NCBI GenBank assembly: GCA_910592205.1
Contig: CAJVPJ010000239.1
Location: 1 to 32,548, forward strand
Reading direction: 5' to 3'
From: Paraglomus occultum
Taxonomy: Eukaryota; Glomeromycota; Glomeromycetes; Paraglomerales; Paraglomeraceae
Length of the DNA stretch: 32,548 bases
The notes under the pieces were generated by a model. It was not told the DNA's origin. It made no database searches and saw only the letters and a list, made by a program, of their open reading frames with translations. The position numbers and the translations under genes are program-made. The stretch's first letter is position 1, and each line of letters opens with the position of its first letter. Positions 11,412 to 21,997 of the stretch are shown here, piece after piece.

Positions 11412-13403
11412 TCAGATTCTGCTACGGAAACTTCTACGTTCGTAGTAATTGGAATTACGTCTACGGTTGGCATGCGAATTACAATCACATCTGGGGCCGC
11501 ATAATTCACAATTTCTGGGGACGAAATCTTGCGAGTTATCCTAAAGATTTAATCGAGTCAAAAAGTGAGGTTCGAGTTGCGCAATAAGAATGAAGTAGAA
11601 AAGTAACAAGAAACCGTACCTCGAACCAGACTGCAATGCTTTGTGGTTCTCTGTGAATGATCCTTTCCACGTCATCGGTGACCCTATCAGCACAGCCTTC
11701 TTCAATATAATGTAGGATATCGAGTCTATGTTGGGACAGCAAAAAAGTGGAGTTATCAAATAAATTAAGACATGATATATGTATACGATAGAAATAAAAG
11801 AGTACGTACGCGCATTCCACTTCAATGGGACGAAGAGGAAGTGGTATAGATGGGTATTTATGTTCATGTCTTCCCTCTTCTTCGAATCCAGAACGGCGAA
11901 GGTTATCTGCAATTCTGTTAAGTTCCCTCTTCACATCATTCGCAAGCCTAGTTCTCTCGTTGATATTCAACCTGTTCGCATCCTCCAACCCACAGTGCCT
12001 CAATCGATCTAACGCATCCATAATGTCATCAATTCTGCGAGCTTGCAAATCCTGCTGCCTACGATTGTTGTAGCGGTTGTCATCACGAGTATTGTAGCGG
12101 TTGTCATCACGAGTACTGTAGCGGTAGTCATCACGAGTATTGTAGCGGTATTTATCAACAGGTTGACGACCTCTATTGCGTCTCTCGAGGCGACGAACGG
12201 CGTCTTCAGCACATTCAAGACCATCAAAGAACTTCCTGACGCGCTTATCCACTTTTCTATTATCATTGATCAGTTTCGCGATAGCCCGCTTAGACCTGTT
12301 CAATCCATACCAAACAGAGGTACCACGTCTCTCCTCACGCCTGAGGTTTCGAAGATATTCTTCGAGCTCTTCTTCGCTGACTTGCTCGTACTCCACTGTG
12401 CCTTCTTCACCAATCGCGTCGTTAACGATTTCAATCATTTTATGGAGGCTGATTGACTTGGGACCGGTAAGGGTATAGCATTTGTTGTGGTGTCTTCGAT
12501 CGATTTGGATGACCGTTTTATCGTGAGCCTTTGCAAGAATTTCGTAAATTACATGTGCGAAATCCTTCATGGCTAATGGAGCAAAGCGCCTCTGCGGCGA
12601 TGGGGTCATGTTGAATGTGCCGCGATCTTCGACATGTGGAGCCCAAAGTTCCATCTGGGAAAATAAAATAGAAAAGTAATGTAAGATTACGCGAAAGTCC
12701 TAAACGAGATACATAGAAAAAGGGAAATGCCACCAACCATATCCTGGAGGAAAGCGGGTCTGATTGAGCATAAGGGATAAAAAAAACGATCAAGTTAAAT
12801 CGGAAATCAAACACAAAAAATAATCGCAAGGATGGATATGTTACCTTACAACGCATACGCAACGTTCTGACGACTTTGTTTCTTTTTTCCAAATTTTTTC
12901 GATCTCGCAGTAATCCCTAAACAGCTGTCGTTTCCCTTCTCCTGCACCCTCAATGGAACCAACAAGAACTCCGCATAGTTGTTCTTCGTTGTTGGCAGCC
13001 TGCATCAATTTGAAAACGTGGACGTTAAGGACGAATCTTTACACTGTGATCAAAAGCCTTTTTTTTGTTTTCTCCTAACGATGCATATAATACGTACATC
13101 AGCCAGTTCCCTCGCCTGCCTGACGCGTTCTTCGTCGTGCTCAGGGAAGAAGACCATAACATTGGCGCCTCGGACCGCGTCTTCGACACTACGACGATCA
13201 TCGTAACAAATTTCCCGAACTTCGGCTCCCTTTTTCCTCAACTCTCGAACGAGTTTATTGTCAGTATCTTGGGCCGTGACGACAGTTTTAACCTTAGCAG
13301 ACGAGTCTTTGAGGCACTCGATAAGAGAAAGAGCGATGCAGAATGGGATGTAGTTGTCGACACCGGTTATCAAAAGGGTACATCGTTTCTTGCTCAGTGA
13401 CAT
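11412..13403 (-). CDS. NmrA-like Rossmann-fold protein with lost glycine motif, repeat and Cys-rich tail
   Basis: Six exons (minus strand: 13403..13098, 12999..12845, 12759..12738, 12654..11810, 11725..11620, 11540..11412) join to 520 aa. Residues 1-250 follow the NmrA/SDR-like pattern: LLITG strand, GAEVREICYDD, a strand MVFFP, VVRPAFLQDM, FAPLAMKDFAHVIYEIL and YTLTGPKSISLHKM. Where the family has TGATGxxGxxV the protein reads TGVDNYIPFCIA, so normal NAD(P) binding is doubtful. Family members without cofactor turnover, such as NmrA, act as redox sensors or regulators. After residue 260 come charged helices, an 8-residue Tyr/Asn/Arg/Asp repeat (about 329-358), more basic helices and a final exon with clustered Cys (NCELCGPRCDCNS). 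No known domain is evident in this half. The 22-nt exon depends on a GTTGGT donor and is the least certain joint. Confidence 0.82.
12069..12150 (-). repeat. 24-bp coding tandem repeat
   Basis: About three and a half copies of a 24-bp unit inside the NmrA-like gene, read on the minus strand as YRYNTRDD, YRYSTRDD, NRYNTRDD, NRYNNRR. Copies differ at only a few bases, so the expansion is recent. The length is a multiple of three, keeping the frame. Confidence 0.9.
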
Positions 13404-14288
13404 TCTGGTATAGATTTAGAGAGGCAAGCGGAGTATAAGATAACAGTCGTAGACGTAATAGAAAGAATCTTTGCAATTCGATTCGATTGAAAAGTGGGTG
13501 GTAGCTGCTTTTATCATTGAATTCGAGTAGAGGATTTAACGAACCTGGTATTTCAACTGAGTGTTCTCATGCGATCGTTCGTGGGTACATTTAGTTCATC
13601 TCGCATGCTGATTTCGTTTTTCAAAATAATTGGAACGGGCTTGTTAGCTCTGCATCAGAAGACAAAATCTCTCAGCGCGTGCATTTTATGATCGATTTAG
13701 TGCGTTTTAAGACTAGCACGAATTGTTTCGATATCAAGTAAAGTCTTTAGAGATGAAGCTAATTTTTGTTGCGAGCAAATTCATCTGTTCACGAGAGAAA
13801 CGAACGATGCATGTGAAAAAAGAGCATTGTTATCTCAATATTACTTTTCCCAGTCTAGCATTGAAGGTCATGGCAAAGGCGTGTCATCTTCTCGCGCGCT
13901 AATCCTCCCTCTAAAGGACAAAGATGGAAATACTGATTTGATCGTGGGTTATCTGTCTATGATGGTCTGGTTCCATTGATATTTGTATGCGTTCTTCTCA
14001 TGAGTGTGTGAGGGGCCCCGTTCACGGTGGGCGTGAGCATTCGATGATGACAAACCCGCTGTCACCGTGTCAATGCATGTGAGTAAGCTTGGCGCTGACG
14101 AGTGGGAAGTTTTCTTGTGGATTACTCAATACAGAATTCAGCATTTTTAAATTTTACTTTCCTCAAATTTATTATTACTATTATCGTATCATTATTACGT
14201 GAGAGATTACAGAGACGGCGGCAACACCGCAAATGTGTACATAATATATTTCTCATTTCTTATTGATCACAAGATTATTGCCTTTGTA
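13404..14288. other. Intergenic: upstream of the NmrA-like gene, downstream of MAPEG
   Basis: About 885 bp without a supported frame. It should hold the promoter of the minus-strand NmrA-like gene on its left side and the 3' end of the MAPEG gene on its right side. I see no clear TATA box, array or mobile element. Base composition is less AT-rich near 13860-14110 than in other intergenic parts. Confidence 0.4.
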
Positions 14289-14828
14289 TTAAGCAACTGA
14301 TCCAGCAGCAAGCACGTATAAATATGATGGAATCAAGAAACTAATAAACCATATTAAACTTCGAAGATTCCCAACTGCTTGACTCTCTCCGTTGATGTAT
14401 ACATAATTATAGATCATACGACACAAGACGTACGACCACGAAGCAATGTTGAGTGTGACATTGGACACGTTGGCGTAATTGGCCGCAATCTAGAACAAAG
14501 CCAAGAGTATTAGGGATTTGCTTATTATAGTTTCCCGGTTTCCCACTTACTTCTACCATACCCAAAAACTTACAACAGCACCAGCAAAAATTGAGAATGA
14601 TTCCAAACCGTTCTGGTGAGCGGCTTCGCATCTCTTGGCTTTTCTAAAAGCAGCCTGAGTCATCATCTTTTCAGCCTTGTCGACATTGCTACGAGGAGAA
14701 ATGTTATTCCATTTGCCCGTCTGTCCGACCACAATTGATCCTTTCAGAAAGTGAGGTGCATAGGCAAGAACAACAGCTACAGGGAGAGTGAACAGAGAGT
14801 AGTTTGATGATAGGTCAAACATAATCAA
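14289..14828 (-). CDS. MAPEG-family membrane protein (microsomal GST-like)
   Basis: Exons 14828..14574 and 14489..14289 join in phase 0 to 151 aa; an ATG two codons further in (14822) could also start. MAPEG proteins are small four-helix membrane proteins of the ER or other membranes that conjugate glutathione or make lipid mediators. Visible marks are a first membrane helix (about residues 9-25), the family block RKAKRCEAAHQNGLESFSIFA with the Arg, His, Asn and Glu of the glutathione-binding helix, then ANYANVSN and a helix with SWSYVLCRMIYNYVYI, where Arg and Tyr match the family, and a last hydrophobic helix ending VLAAGSVA. Length fits the family (roughly 130-160 aa). The substrate cannot be told from sequence alone. 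Genes on both sides on this strand are unrelated. Confidence 0.87.
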
Positions 14829-16217
14829 TGGCGTATTTTTTTAGGGTGGGATCTGGAGGGATGATGATGGGAATTTAAGAAAAATATCAGAAAAGTGAGA
14901 GGGAAGATGTTGGGTTTTATAATTCGGAAGAACAAGGATCGGGTAATCATTGCTTTAAATGACCACAGTGGGCAGTATTATTAAGACTTTTTTATGCGTG
15001 AGTAAAAATAAGAACATTATTATCGTTAATATTATTCTCTGTATACAAATCATTGTTGTCACGAAATTGGTGTGACATACTAAAGAGCGATTGTTTTTCG
15101 AGAAAAGAAAAAGGAAAGGAGAAGAAAAAAAATAACAAAGATCTTTCTTTTTTTTCCCATTGCATTACGTTTGTTTCGTTTTTTTGCCATCGAGCATAAT
15201 GTGGAAACCTTAAACACACAATAGCCTTAAACAGCACTAAAACTGATGCGGAAAGAACGATTTCACCATTTCGTTCTCGGTTAGTGCTTATGACGATATT
15301 CTCCCATGTCTTCTTATTGATTAGCGTCTTTGGGGCTGATTTTGGGAGTTTATGAGCAATTTTTTATTTCTTTGATCGAACACCATCATATGAACAAACG
15401 CCTCTTTTTTCATGAGGAAAATAGTCTACGCCTTCTTCTTTTTGACCGTCAACTTTTCTAACAATTGGAAATGTGGGCTGATATTTTCTGCCCAACGCAA
15501 TAATACCAATAATATATCACGCACTCATTGTTGCCCGACGCTGGGAACTATATTAATAATTCTACATCAAATAAACTTGGATAATGTGCCGTCTGTTAAC
15601 CTATTGTGTCTGATAAGATGTAAACTTGTGCTCTTTCAGGTTGCATTGTTGCTTACGCATCTTGCTTTCCGATGAAATGAAAGTTTTGTGTTTCTATAAT
15701 TAGGCTTAATTATAATGCCGTTTATTTTCACAAATCGGGCATTGCCTTCGAATTTTCGGTGCATATCAAACGAACTTTGAAGAGTATTTGTTGTATATCA
15801 TTTTTGGACCACTTGTATTTCATTTTGCAGACAACAATGTATCAAGACGACTGACAATCTGACAATAATCTGAATTTTGATCGGAAACCACGTTTACTAT
15901 TGTACGTTGACTTGATAATGTCTTCATCCCTTACACAAACTTTATTAGATCTACAGAACATGCTCATTTAGAAGTAGGAGACTATTCTGGGCATGAGCGG
16001 AATGATAATTACGTAATCTTACGTAACTATACGAACAACGTTTATTAAATCGCATTGCACATTACACAACCCTCTTTGTAGAATATGTTAGCAACATCGG
16101 CAAGTGGGTAATAGTAATTATTTGAGCTGGTAAACCGACATCGTAATCGGCAAAAGAATTGTCCTATCAGCGGTTTAATAGGAGCTTTCCAGGTGTTGCT
16201 TTCCCAGGTGTTGTACG
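14829..16217. other. Intergenic, no supported gene
   Basis: About 1.4 kb. The left part is the likely promoter of the MAPEG gene. An 87-codon + frame at 15412-15675 looks like chance (no signal, no motif, rich in Asn/Leu/Ile). The minus strand at 16045-16217 stays open in a frame shifted from the Sel1 gene and may be its decayed continuation. Confidence 0.35.
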
Positions 16218-16406
16218 TCATCGCTTTCTCAGGCATTCTGACGACATTCTTGCCCATGGGCATTGTGCCCTAGCATATCCTTGATCAGCAGCTTTTTGAT
16301 ACAATTCAACCGCCTTTTGCTCATCTTTTTCTACCCCAATTCCACTTTCATAACACACACATTGTGCTTGAGCATTTTCTTTATGCACATCTGCAGAGGA
16401 AGCCAT
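16218..16406 (-). pseudogene. Truncated Sel1-like repeat gene
   Basis: The frame from the ATG at 16406 encodes 62 aa. Residues 11-49 are one near-perfect Sel1 repeat: AQAQCVCYESGIGVEKDEQ, then KAVELYQKAADQGYARAQ. Sel1 repeats are helical scaffolds of about 36-40 residues that normally occur in series. Here the second repeat is cut after its first Cys: the reading goes to PWARMSSECL and stops. A different frame remains open downstream to about 16045, which suggests that a frameshift or deletion broke a longer gene. In arbuscular mycorrhizal fungi such repeats are often joined to TKL-like kinases; the kinase at 25088 shows that such families are present here. It might still be expressed as a single-repeat peptide. 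Confidence 0.6.
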
Positions 16407-17176
16407 GCTGTAATTATAATTATAACTTATATAACCTGGTTTATAAGGCTTATGGTTCTAACTATAACCAGTATAAAAATCCTCTAATTCAAAATTTAGT
16501 ACATCATATAGTTTGCAATGGTGGTTGGATTATTTACGCTCTTGAACTAAGGATGTTAATGATTTTATTTATAAATTTTATAACCCACACAATATTTTTC
16601 AAACTTGTTGAAGGAAGACCCATAATTAGTCCTGTGATCACCACTCAAATTTCATCCCAACGTAGGGTCTGCAAGTTCTTCCGTTTCATTGACAATTGAA
16701 TAAATTTGACTCAAAGCAAAGCGATAGACAAGAAAATTCTATCGTAAGTTGACATTTACCCTTTGTTGACCAAATCTTGGAAAGGAACGTAAACATGTGA
16801 CATACGATCAGCTAATGGAGACAATTATTAAAATTCGGTTATTAAGATGGAGTGTATCCCAGTCACGTTACGTGTCTATTAAGGCGGCGTTACTAGAAAA
16901 GCTGGGAAGAATAATGGCACATTACCTGGTATATATAACTAATAAATAAATCGTATACTAAATTCGGTATATCAATAACCTAAATTGGCGTAAGGTCCTC
17001 GTGCTAATACTAATGGTATGCAAATAATAAACAAAAGTGCAATTTTTTGGGTTTCGAAAGCAGGGCACATTGTTTGTGATGATATCGAATAAATGCGCTT
17101 ATTCCGACCTGCGGTCAAATTTTAACAAAACCGGCAGTCTGCACCATGTTTGTCCTTTCCTCTTTACACTCTCACC
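16407..17176. other. Intergenic between the Sel1 relic and the cyclophilin gene
   Basis: About 770 bp, AT-rich, with no frame I trust. The stretch 16415-16490 is rich in short TAATTATAA/AACTATA runs. The right end must hold the cyclophilin promoter; the start codon sits in a CT-rich context (17154-17176). Confidence 0.35.
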
Positions 17177-18186
17177 ATGACCAAGCATTCCGTTATCTCT
17201 CTGCTATTAATTGTAGTTTTATCAGTGCTTGTTGCTCTTACAACTGCGTCGGAGGAAGCGCTAATTACCAAAAAAGGTCTTTACTATTTCCAAGACTTGC
17301 TATAGACTCGTGCTTTGAGCGTATGCAAAAAATGTTAAACTTTTTTTTGTCTTAGTTTACTTTGATGTCAAACAAGGAGATAAGAACCTAGGCCGTATAG
17401 TAATAGGCCTCTATGGTAATGTGCGTATATGCGATCATCCTATTTTATTACAAGGCTTTTTCTCTCTTTTTTTTCCTAACAATTTTTAATAACCAGGACG
17501 TTCCCAAGACTGTGGAAAACTTTCGTGCATTGGCCACTGGAGAGAAAGGATTTGGATATAAGGGTTCCAAGTTCCATCGGGTGATTAAGGTACTTGATTT
17601 CCTATGCCACTTCTCCTTCCATAAACATTCTTAAAAGTGACCAAACTATACTCTGCATAACAGGACTTTATGATTCAAGGCGGTGATTTTACAAAGGGCA
17701 ATGGTACCGGTGGGAAGTCAATTTATGGAAGTTCTTTCCCTGACGAGAACTTCAAATTTAAACATACCGGACCGGGTATATTGAGTATGGCAAATGCTGG
17801 AAAAGATACCAACGGATCACAGGTAAACGACCGATTTGGAATGATTTCTTGTCAATTATAGTTTCGGTAGAGAGCAAGTGGTTTAATCTATGTTACGGAT
17901 ATTCTTCAGTGAAATATTTAGTCTTTCAATTCATTCAAATTGCGTAACTGACGATGTGTCTTGCTCTTTTTCTATGCAGTTTTTTATCACTACTGTTCCG
18001 ACCCCATGGCTAGATGGTCGTCACGTAGTCTTTGGTAAAGTGGTTGAGGGACTGGACATAGTTTTGAGTATTTCAAATACAGAAACTGGTTTTCAAGATA
18101 AACCAAAAGTCGACGTGGTTATTGCAAACTGCGGAGAGATTAAAGTTGGCGAAACAGGGAAACCATTGAAACAGCAGGAACTATGA
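17177..18186 (+). CDS. Secretory-pathway cyclophilin (peptidyl-prolyl cis-trans isomerase B type)
   Basis: Exons 17177..17276, 17356..17420, 17497..17589, 17664..17822 and 17980..18186 join to 207 aa. It catalyses cis-trans isomerisation of X-Pro bonds during protein folding. Residues 1-25 are a signal peptide (hydrophobic core ending TTAS), placing it in the ER lumen like cyclophilin B. The core is complete: [35 protein letters not shown] with the catalytic Arg, [37 protein letters not shown] with the ligand-binding Trp and His. The extra ER-type segment [10 protein letters not shown]-like tail ends in QQEL, which could be a weak variant of an HDEL-type retrieval signal. The GTGCGT donor at 17421 was preferred to the nearer GTAATG because it keeps GLYGNDVPKTV in frame. 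An AATAAA lies 29 bases after the stop. Confidence 0.97.
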
Positions 18187-18214
18187 TTTTACATAGAAAT
18201 AGCAACAAGGCAGA

Positions 18215-18220
18215 AATAAA
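18215..18220 (+). terminator. Polyadenylation signal AATAAA of the cyclophilin gene
   Basis: An exact AATAAA 29 bases downstream of the cyclophilin stop codon, well placed for 3' end formation. Confidence 0.5.
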
Positions 18221-18374
18221 GTAGATCTAATAATGTTATTACACTCATCGTGTTTATTACTGTTAATCCTCGATAACTCATTTGAGCAACAAGGCATGCG
18301 ATAATCTAATTTGAATAATTGGCAAGATGAGGAGGGTGGTTTGGAGAGGGAAATGTCGAACTTCAGTATTATAG

Positions 18375-18718
18375 TATCCGGCATGGCTTTTCGTGACCGT
18401 GCGCGTCAAGCTGAACACCCTCGTCTTGTCGTATGATCTTTTGCCACGAATTAAATCTGATTTACTGGAACCCGACGTTATGTTTTCCGTGAAGGCCGAG
18501 AATGCGCGAAGGATGCTTGATAAATGAAAAGAAAAAACCAACAAACAAACAAAAACGAGCAACCCAATCCCCGGTGTAATAAACTTCGCACTTTCTTATG
18601 TAGATACACCAAATCCTTGAATCAGATAAAGGAGACTTCGGGCAATGACGAACCATTCGAGGCACTAGAGCGTGGATTAACTCGTAATAAAACAAAGTCA
18701 ATGAGTTTGTTCCAGTAG
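18375..18718 (+). pseudogene. Coding-like debris between cyclophilin and Cdk9, unrecognised
   Basis: Two pieces on the + strand read like protein. Piece one (18375-18527, open after a TAG acceptor) reads on as LPRIKSDLLEPDVMF and SVKAENARRMLDK before TGA. Piece two (18605-18718, after another TAG) reads YTKSLNQIKETSGNDEPFEA and ends MSLFQ then stop. They would join naturally as RRMLDK-YTKSLNQIKE, but no GT donor fits that junction: the intron would have to begin with AT. A competing frame from the ATG at 18383 (MAFRDRARQAEHPRLVV) meets piece one through a one-base shift near 18430. I name no family. It may be a small gene with an odd intron, or a gene broken by small indels. Confidence 0.35.
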
Positions 18719-18972
18719 ATAATACAAATTGCTCTTCATAAAATAAAAAGTAGTTTCCTAGTGAATTAGAACTTTAGAAAATTTGTCAATTAACACATTT
18801 GTACCACAATAATATAAACTGGAAATTTCCCTTCTGAATTCTACATCCTTCTCCCACTCATTCCTGTTTGCACTCCATATTCTCTAGATCCTCAAATTCT
18901 ATTCAGAAAAATTGCAAATTATTAAATTTTCTGACGTCTCGGGTCTGAGCGAGTACCCAGATATTCAGATCC

Positions 18973-21590
18973 ATGTCAACAGACAAGAAAGTAAAGTCCC
19001 CTCGTTCCTTTCACAGCGGGTCCACGAGTTCATTTACTGACGATCGCGGAGGCGACAGCGGCAAAGCACGAGCGGGAGAGTCAGCCGCGTTTGGGGGAGA
19101 CAATGTGTTGGATACTTTAATGCCGTTGACTGTTGGAGATAATTCGTCTCCCGCGTATGCACCCACATCGGATCGAGATAAACTACGTACGAGAGCGGGG
19201 GGAGATACAAGTCCGTACGTTCCGAATTCGGCTGAAGCACATCAACATGGTGGATTGGCCTCTGACAAGTTTGTCGATTATCCGTAAGTCAAAAGAGATT
19301 CGACTGAAAGAAGAGAAATCTGTTGCGAGTAACAAGTTGTGGGATAAGACAAGGATATGGGAAACTAACATTAATTTTTCCGTATTCGTAGGGATCATAC
19401 TTTCACTGGTTGCTCACCGATAGAAGACTATAGGATATTAGAAAAACTAGGAGAAGGAACGTTTGGGTATGACATTCATCTTTTTGACGGCTCTACTGTT
19501 TGTTACAGCTAAATTAAAGCTTGCAGTCAAGTGTTATTATCGATATCTACTCAACTTTCACAATAAACCTGTTGTCTTCCATATTGATTGTACATTCCTC
19601 AGATGCTCGTTTTTTACCTCTGACACGCATTTCACATTCTACTATCCTTCTCTCTTCCATATCGAAGTGAAGTGCATAGAGGGACACATGAGCGGTCAGG
19701 TAGCCAAGTGGCATTAAAGCGAATATTAATGCATCATGAGAAAGAAGGCGTTCCGATAACTGCAATACGAGAAATCAAAATCCTTCGTCAGTTGGATCAT
19801 GAGAACGTTGTTAGCTTGACGGACATGGCTATTAAGTTTAGTAGTATGTATATGATTACTAGTTGAATTTTGGTGGGCAATATAGGTATAGGACTATTAT
19901 GAGTAACTGTTTGTATAAACTTGCATTGGCGAAAGAATGTCAACAAGAATTCTTAATTATGTTATTGATCTATTATAGACGCAACAGATGACAATGGAGA
20001 AACACAACCACCCTCGATATATATGGTCTTCCCTTATATGGATCATGACCTTGCTGGACTACTAGAAAACCCTTCTGTCAAGTTTTCAGAGGCCCAGATT
20101 AAATGTTATTTAAAACAGTTGTTAGACGGCACAAATTATTTACATCAGGTGAGTTGAAGATAATTCATTATTTTGGTGAGGCAAGTATAATGCATGCTAA
20201 TTATTTTCTAAACAAATCAGCAAAAAATTCTTCATCGTGACATGAAAGGTAATCGATCCTACAAGACATCTTGTACAGTCAACTCGAGTTATTTACTTAA
20301 ATTAACTGTTTGTTATTTCATCTTTGTTATCGTTTTACCATGCTCGTTTCTCTTGCAATATATACCTTGTTCATTCTGACTCCAATCTCCTCCCCTCTTC
20401 CTCTCTTTTCCGTTGTCTAAAACACAGCTGCGAACCTTCTTATCAACAATCGTGGAATATTGAAAATAGCCGATTTCGGTCTCTCGCGTCCAATGGTCGA
20501 CAAAACGCTCACTGGCTGTGTAGTTACTCGATGGTATCGCCCACCCGAGCTTCTTCTCGGTGAGAAACGTTATACGACCGCCATTGATATGTGGGCCGTT
20601 GGATGTGTGTTTGCAGAAATGCTCAAAGGCGGGCCCATTTTAATGGGAAGATCCGATATGGATCAGTTAGATTTAATCTTTGATTTATGCGGAGGTCCGA
20701 CTGAAGAAAGTATGCCTGGTTGGAAAGATTTGCCCGGATGCAAAGACGTACAATTTGGAAAGGCACATATAAGGAGAGTTAAAGACGAGTACGAAAGGTT
20801 AGTTGATGACGCACGCGAATAAAATGTCTACAGAGTTTTTTACTAGGCAAATTTGTTATTATGATGTGTTCACATTTCGAGTTACTAGTTCTGTGCATGT
20901 ATTAACTTTGCTCATTGTTAGATATGGGAAACAAGCAGCAGATCTGCTAGATAAATTATTGGTGCTTGATCCTAAGAAGCGATTAACAGCATTTAATGCA
21001 TTAGAGCATAGCTATTTCTGGACTTTTCCAAAACCAGCAAGTCCCAGAGAGTAAGTGTTCGATTTCAGTAAACCAAAAAGGACATAACTGACATTATCTT
21101 TTTCATTAGACTTCCGAAATATGAGTCATCCCATGAATATGACCGTCGTAAGTTAAAAATGTCCCAAGCCGAACATCATCACCACAACAACCACTACGAT
21201 AATGTCCCTCCATCACCTAATGCAAACGTCGATATTGAGAATTCACGATATCGAAACCGTGAACATCGAACTAAAAAACGGGAGAGATCTCGTGAAAGGG
21301 AACGGGATAGACTGGATAGAGCGGATAGAGATAGGCGAGAAGAGAGGGGAGAAAGAGGCGACAGAGATAGGAGAGAAGGGAGAGATAGAGGGGATAGAGG
21401 GGATAGGATTGATAGGGTTGATAGGGATAGAGAGAGAGATAGAGGTGATAGGGATAGAGACAGAGATAGAGGTGATAGGGACAGGGACAGAGATAGAGAC
21501 AGAGATCGAGGAGATAGAGACAGGATCGAGAGGAGGCCACGGAGGATGAGACATGGGAGCTATGGAGGGGGAGACGAAGGGTATAGGTAA
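18973..21590 (+). CDS. Cyclin-dependent kinase of the Cdk9/Bur1 type
   Basis: Exons 18973..19283, 19392..19466, 19668..19843, 19979..20148, 20221..20248, 20428..20797, 20922..21050 and 21110..21590 join to 579 aa. Cdk9/Bur1 with its cyclin phosphorylates RNA polymerase II and Spt5 to drive elongation in the nucleus. Residues 1-110 are a Ser/Gly/Asp-rich leader. The kinase domain has GEGTFGEV, Lys146 in VALKR, the cyclin-binding PITAIRE helix (158-164) inside [21 protein letters not shown] (Asp251), DFG (Asp268) and the T-loop [14 protein letters not shown] with Thr286 as the activating phosphosite. [12 protein letters not shown] after the domain is typical of fungal Cdk9. A His-rich patch and about 110 residues of Arg/Asp/Glu repeats close the protein. 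CDK12/Ctk1 is the alternative; the EKEG segment favours Cdk9. One exon has only 28 nt. AATAAA follows at 21636. Confidence 0.95.
21302..21535 (+). repeat. Coding microsatellite (GATAGR-type) of the Cdk9 tail
   Basis: A purine-only tract built from six-base units such as gatagg, gataga and gacaga, encoding Asp-Arg, Glu-Arg and Gly-Asp dipeptides. On the other strand it gives long pyrimidine frames that are shadows. Because units are six bases, slippage changes tail length without breaking the frame. Confidence 0.85.
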
Positions 21591-21635
21591 AAACAAAAGT
21601 AAAGGAGAGTTCGGTGTGACAGATAAATTGGTTAA

Positions 21636-21641
21636 AATAAA
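21636..21641 (+). terminator. Polyadenylation signal AATAAA of the Cdk9 gene
   Basis: An exact AATAAA 46 bases after the Cdk9 stop, before the convergent glycosyltransferase-like gene. Confidence 0.45.
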
Positions 21642-21997
21642 GGACATTTCCCAATTCTTTTTTGTTGTATTAGAAAGGTGGGGACATTGAAACTGCCAAA
21701 TTTCACTATTGAGGGAATAAATTATCGATTAAAGAATAAAAAGTCTGCAATGCAGATATTATTTCCAGATACCCGCCTCAATTAATTTCACATTGAGGAG
21801 AGCTATGTAATGTTTTTGTGTATGTCATCCATACCGGGTATGATAAAACTAAAATTAATTACATTAAACAGCTTCAAATACAATAAAAGATTCGACATTA
21901 CAAAATCGACGATTAATGTTCTTTTTTTTTTTTTGCCTATTCCTATTCCTTTCCGTTTGTATGTTGTTACCCGATAGTTTGGTCTATTATACACTGT

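Noticed and set aside
12064-12150. Possible CRISPR-like array (24-bp repeats)
   Set aside because: Units are directly adjacent with no spacers and lie in a coding exon of a eukaryotic gene.
15412-15675. 87-codon + frame between MAPEG and Sel1 genes
   Set aside because: No motif, AT-driven composition, no splice partner.
21243-21654. Long Ser/Ile/Pro and Tyr/Leu frames on the minus strand
   Set aside because: They are antisense shadows of the Arg/Asp repeat of the Cdk9 tail.
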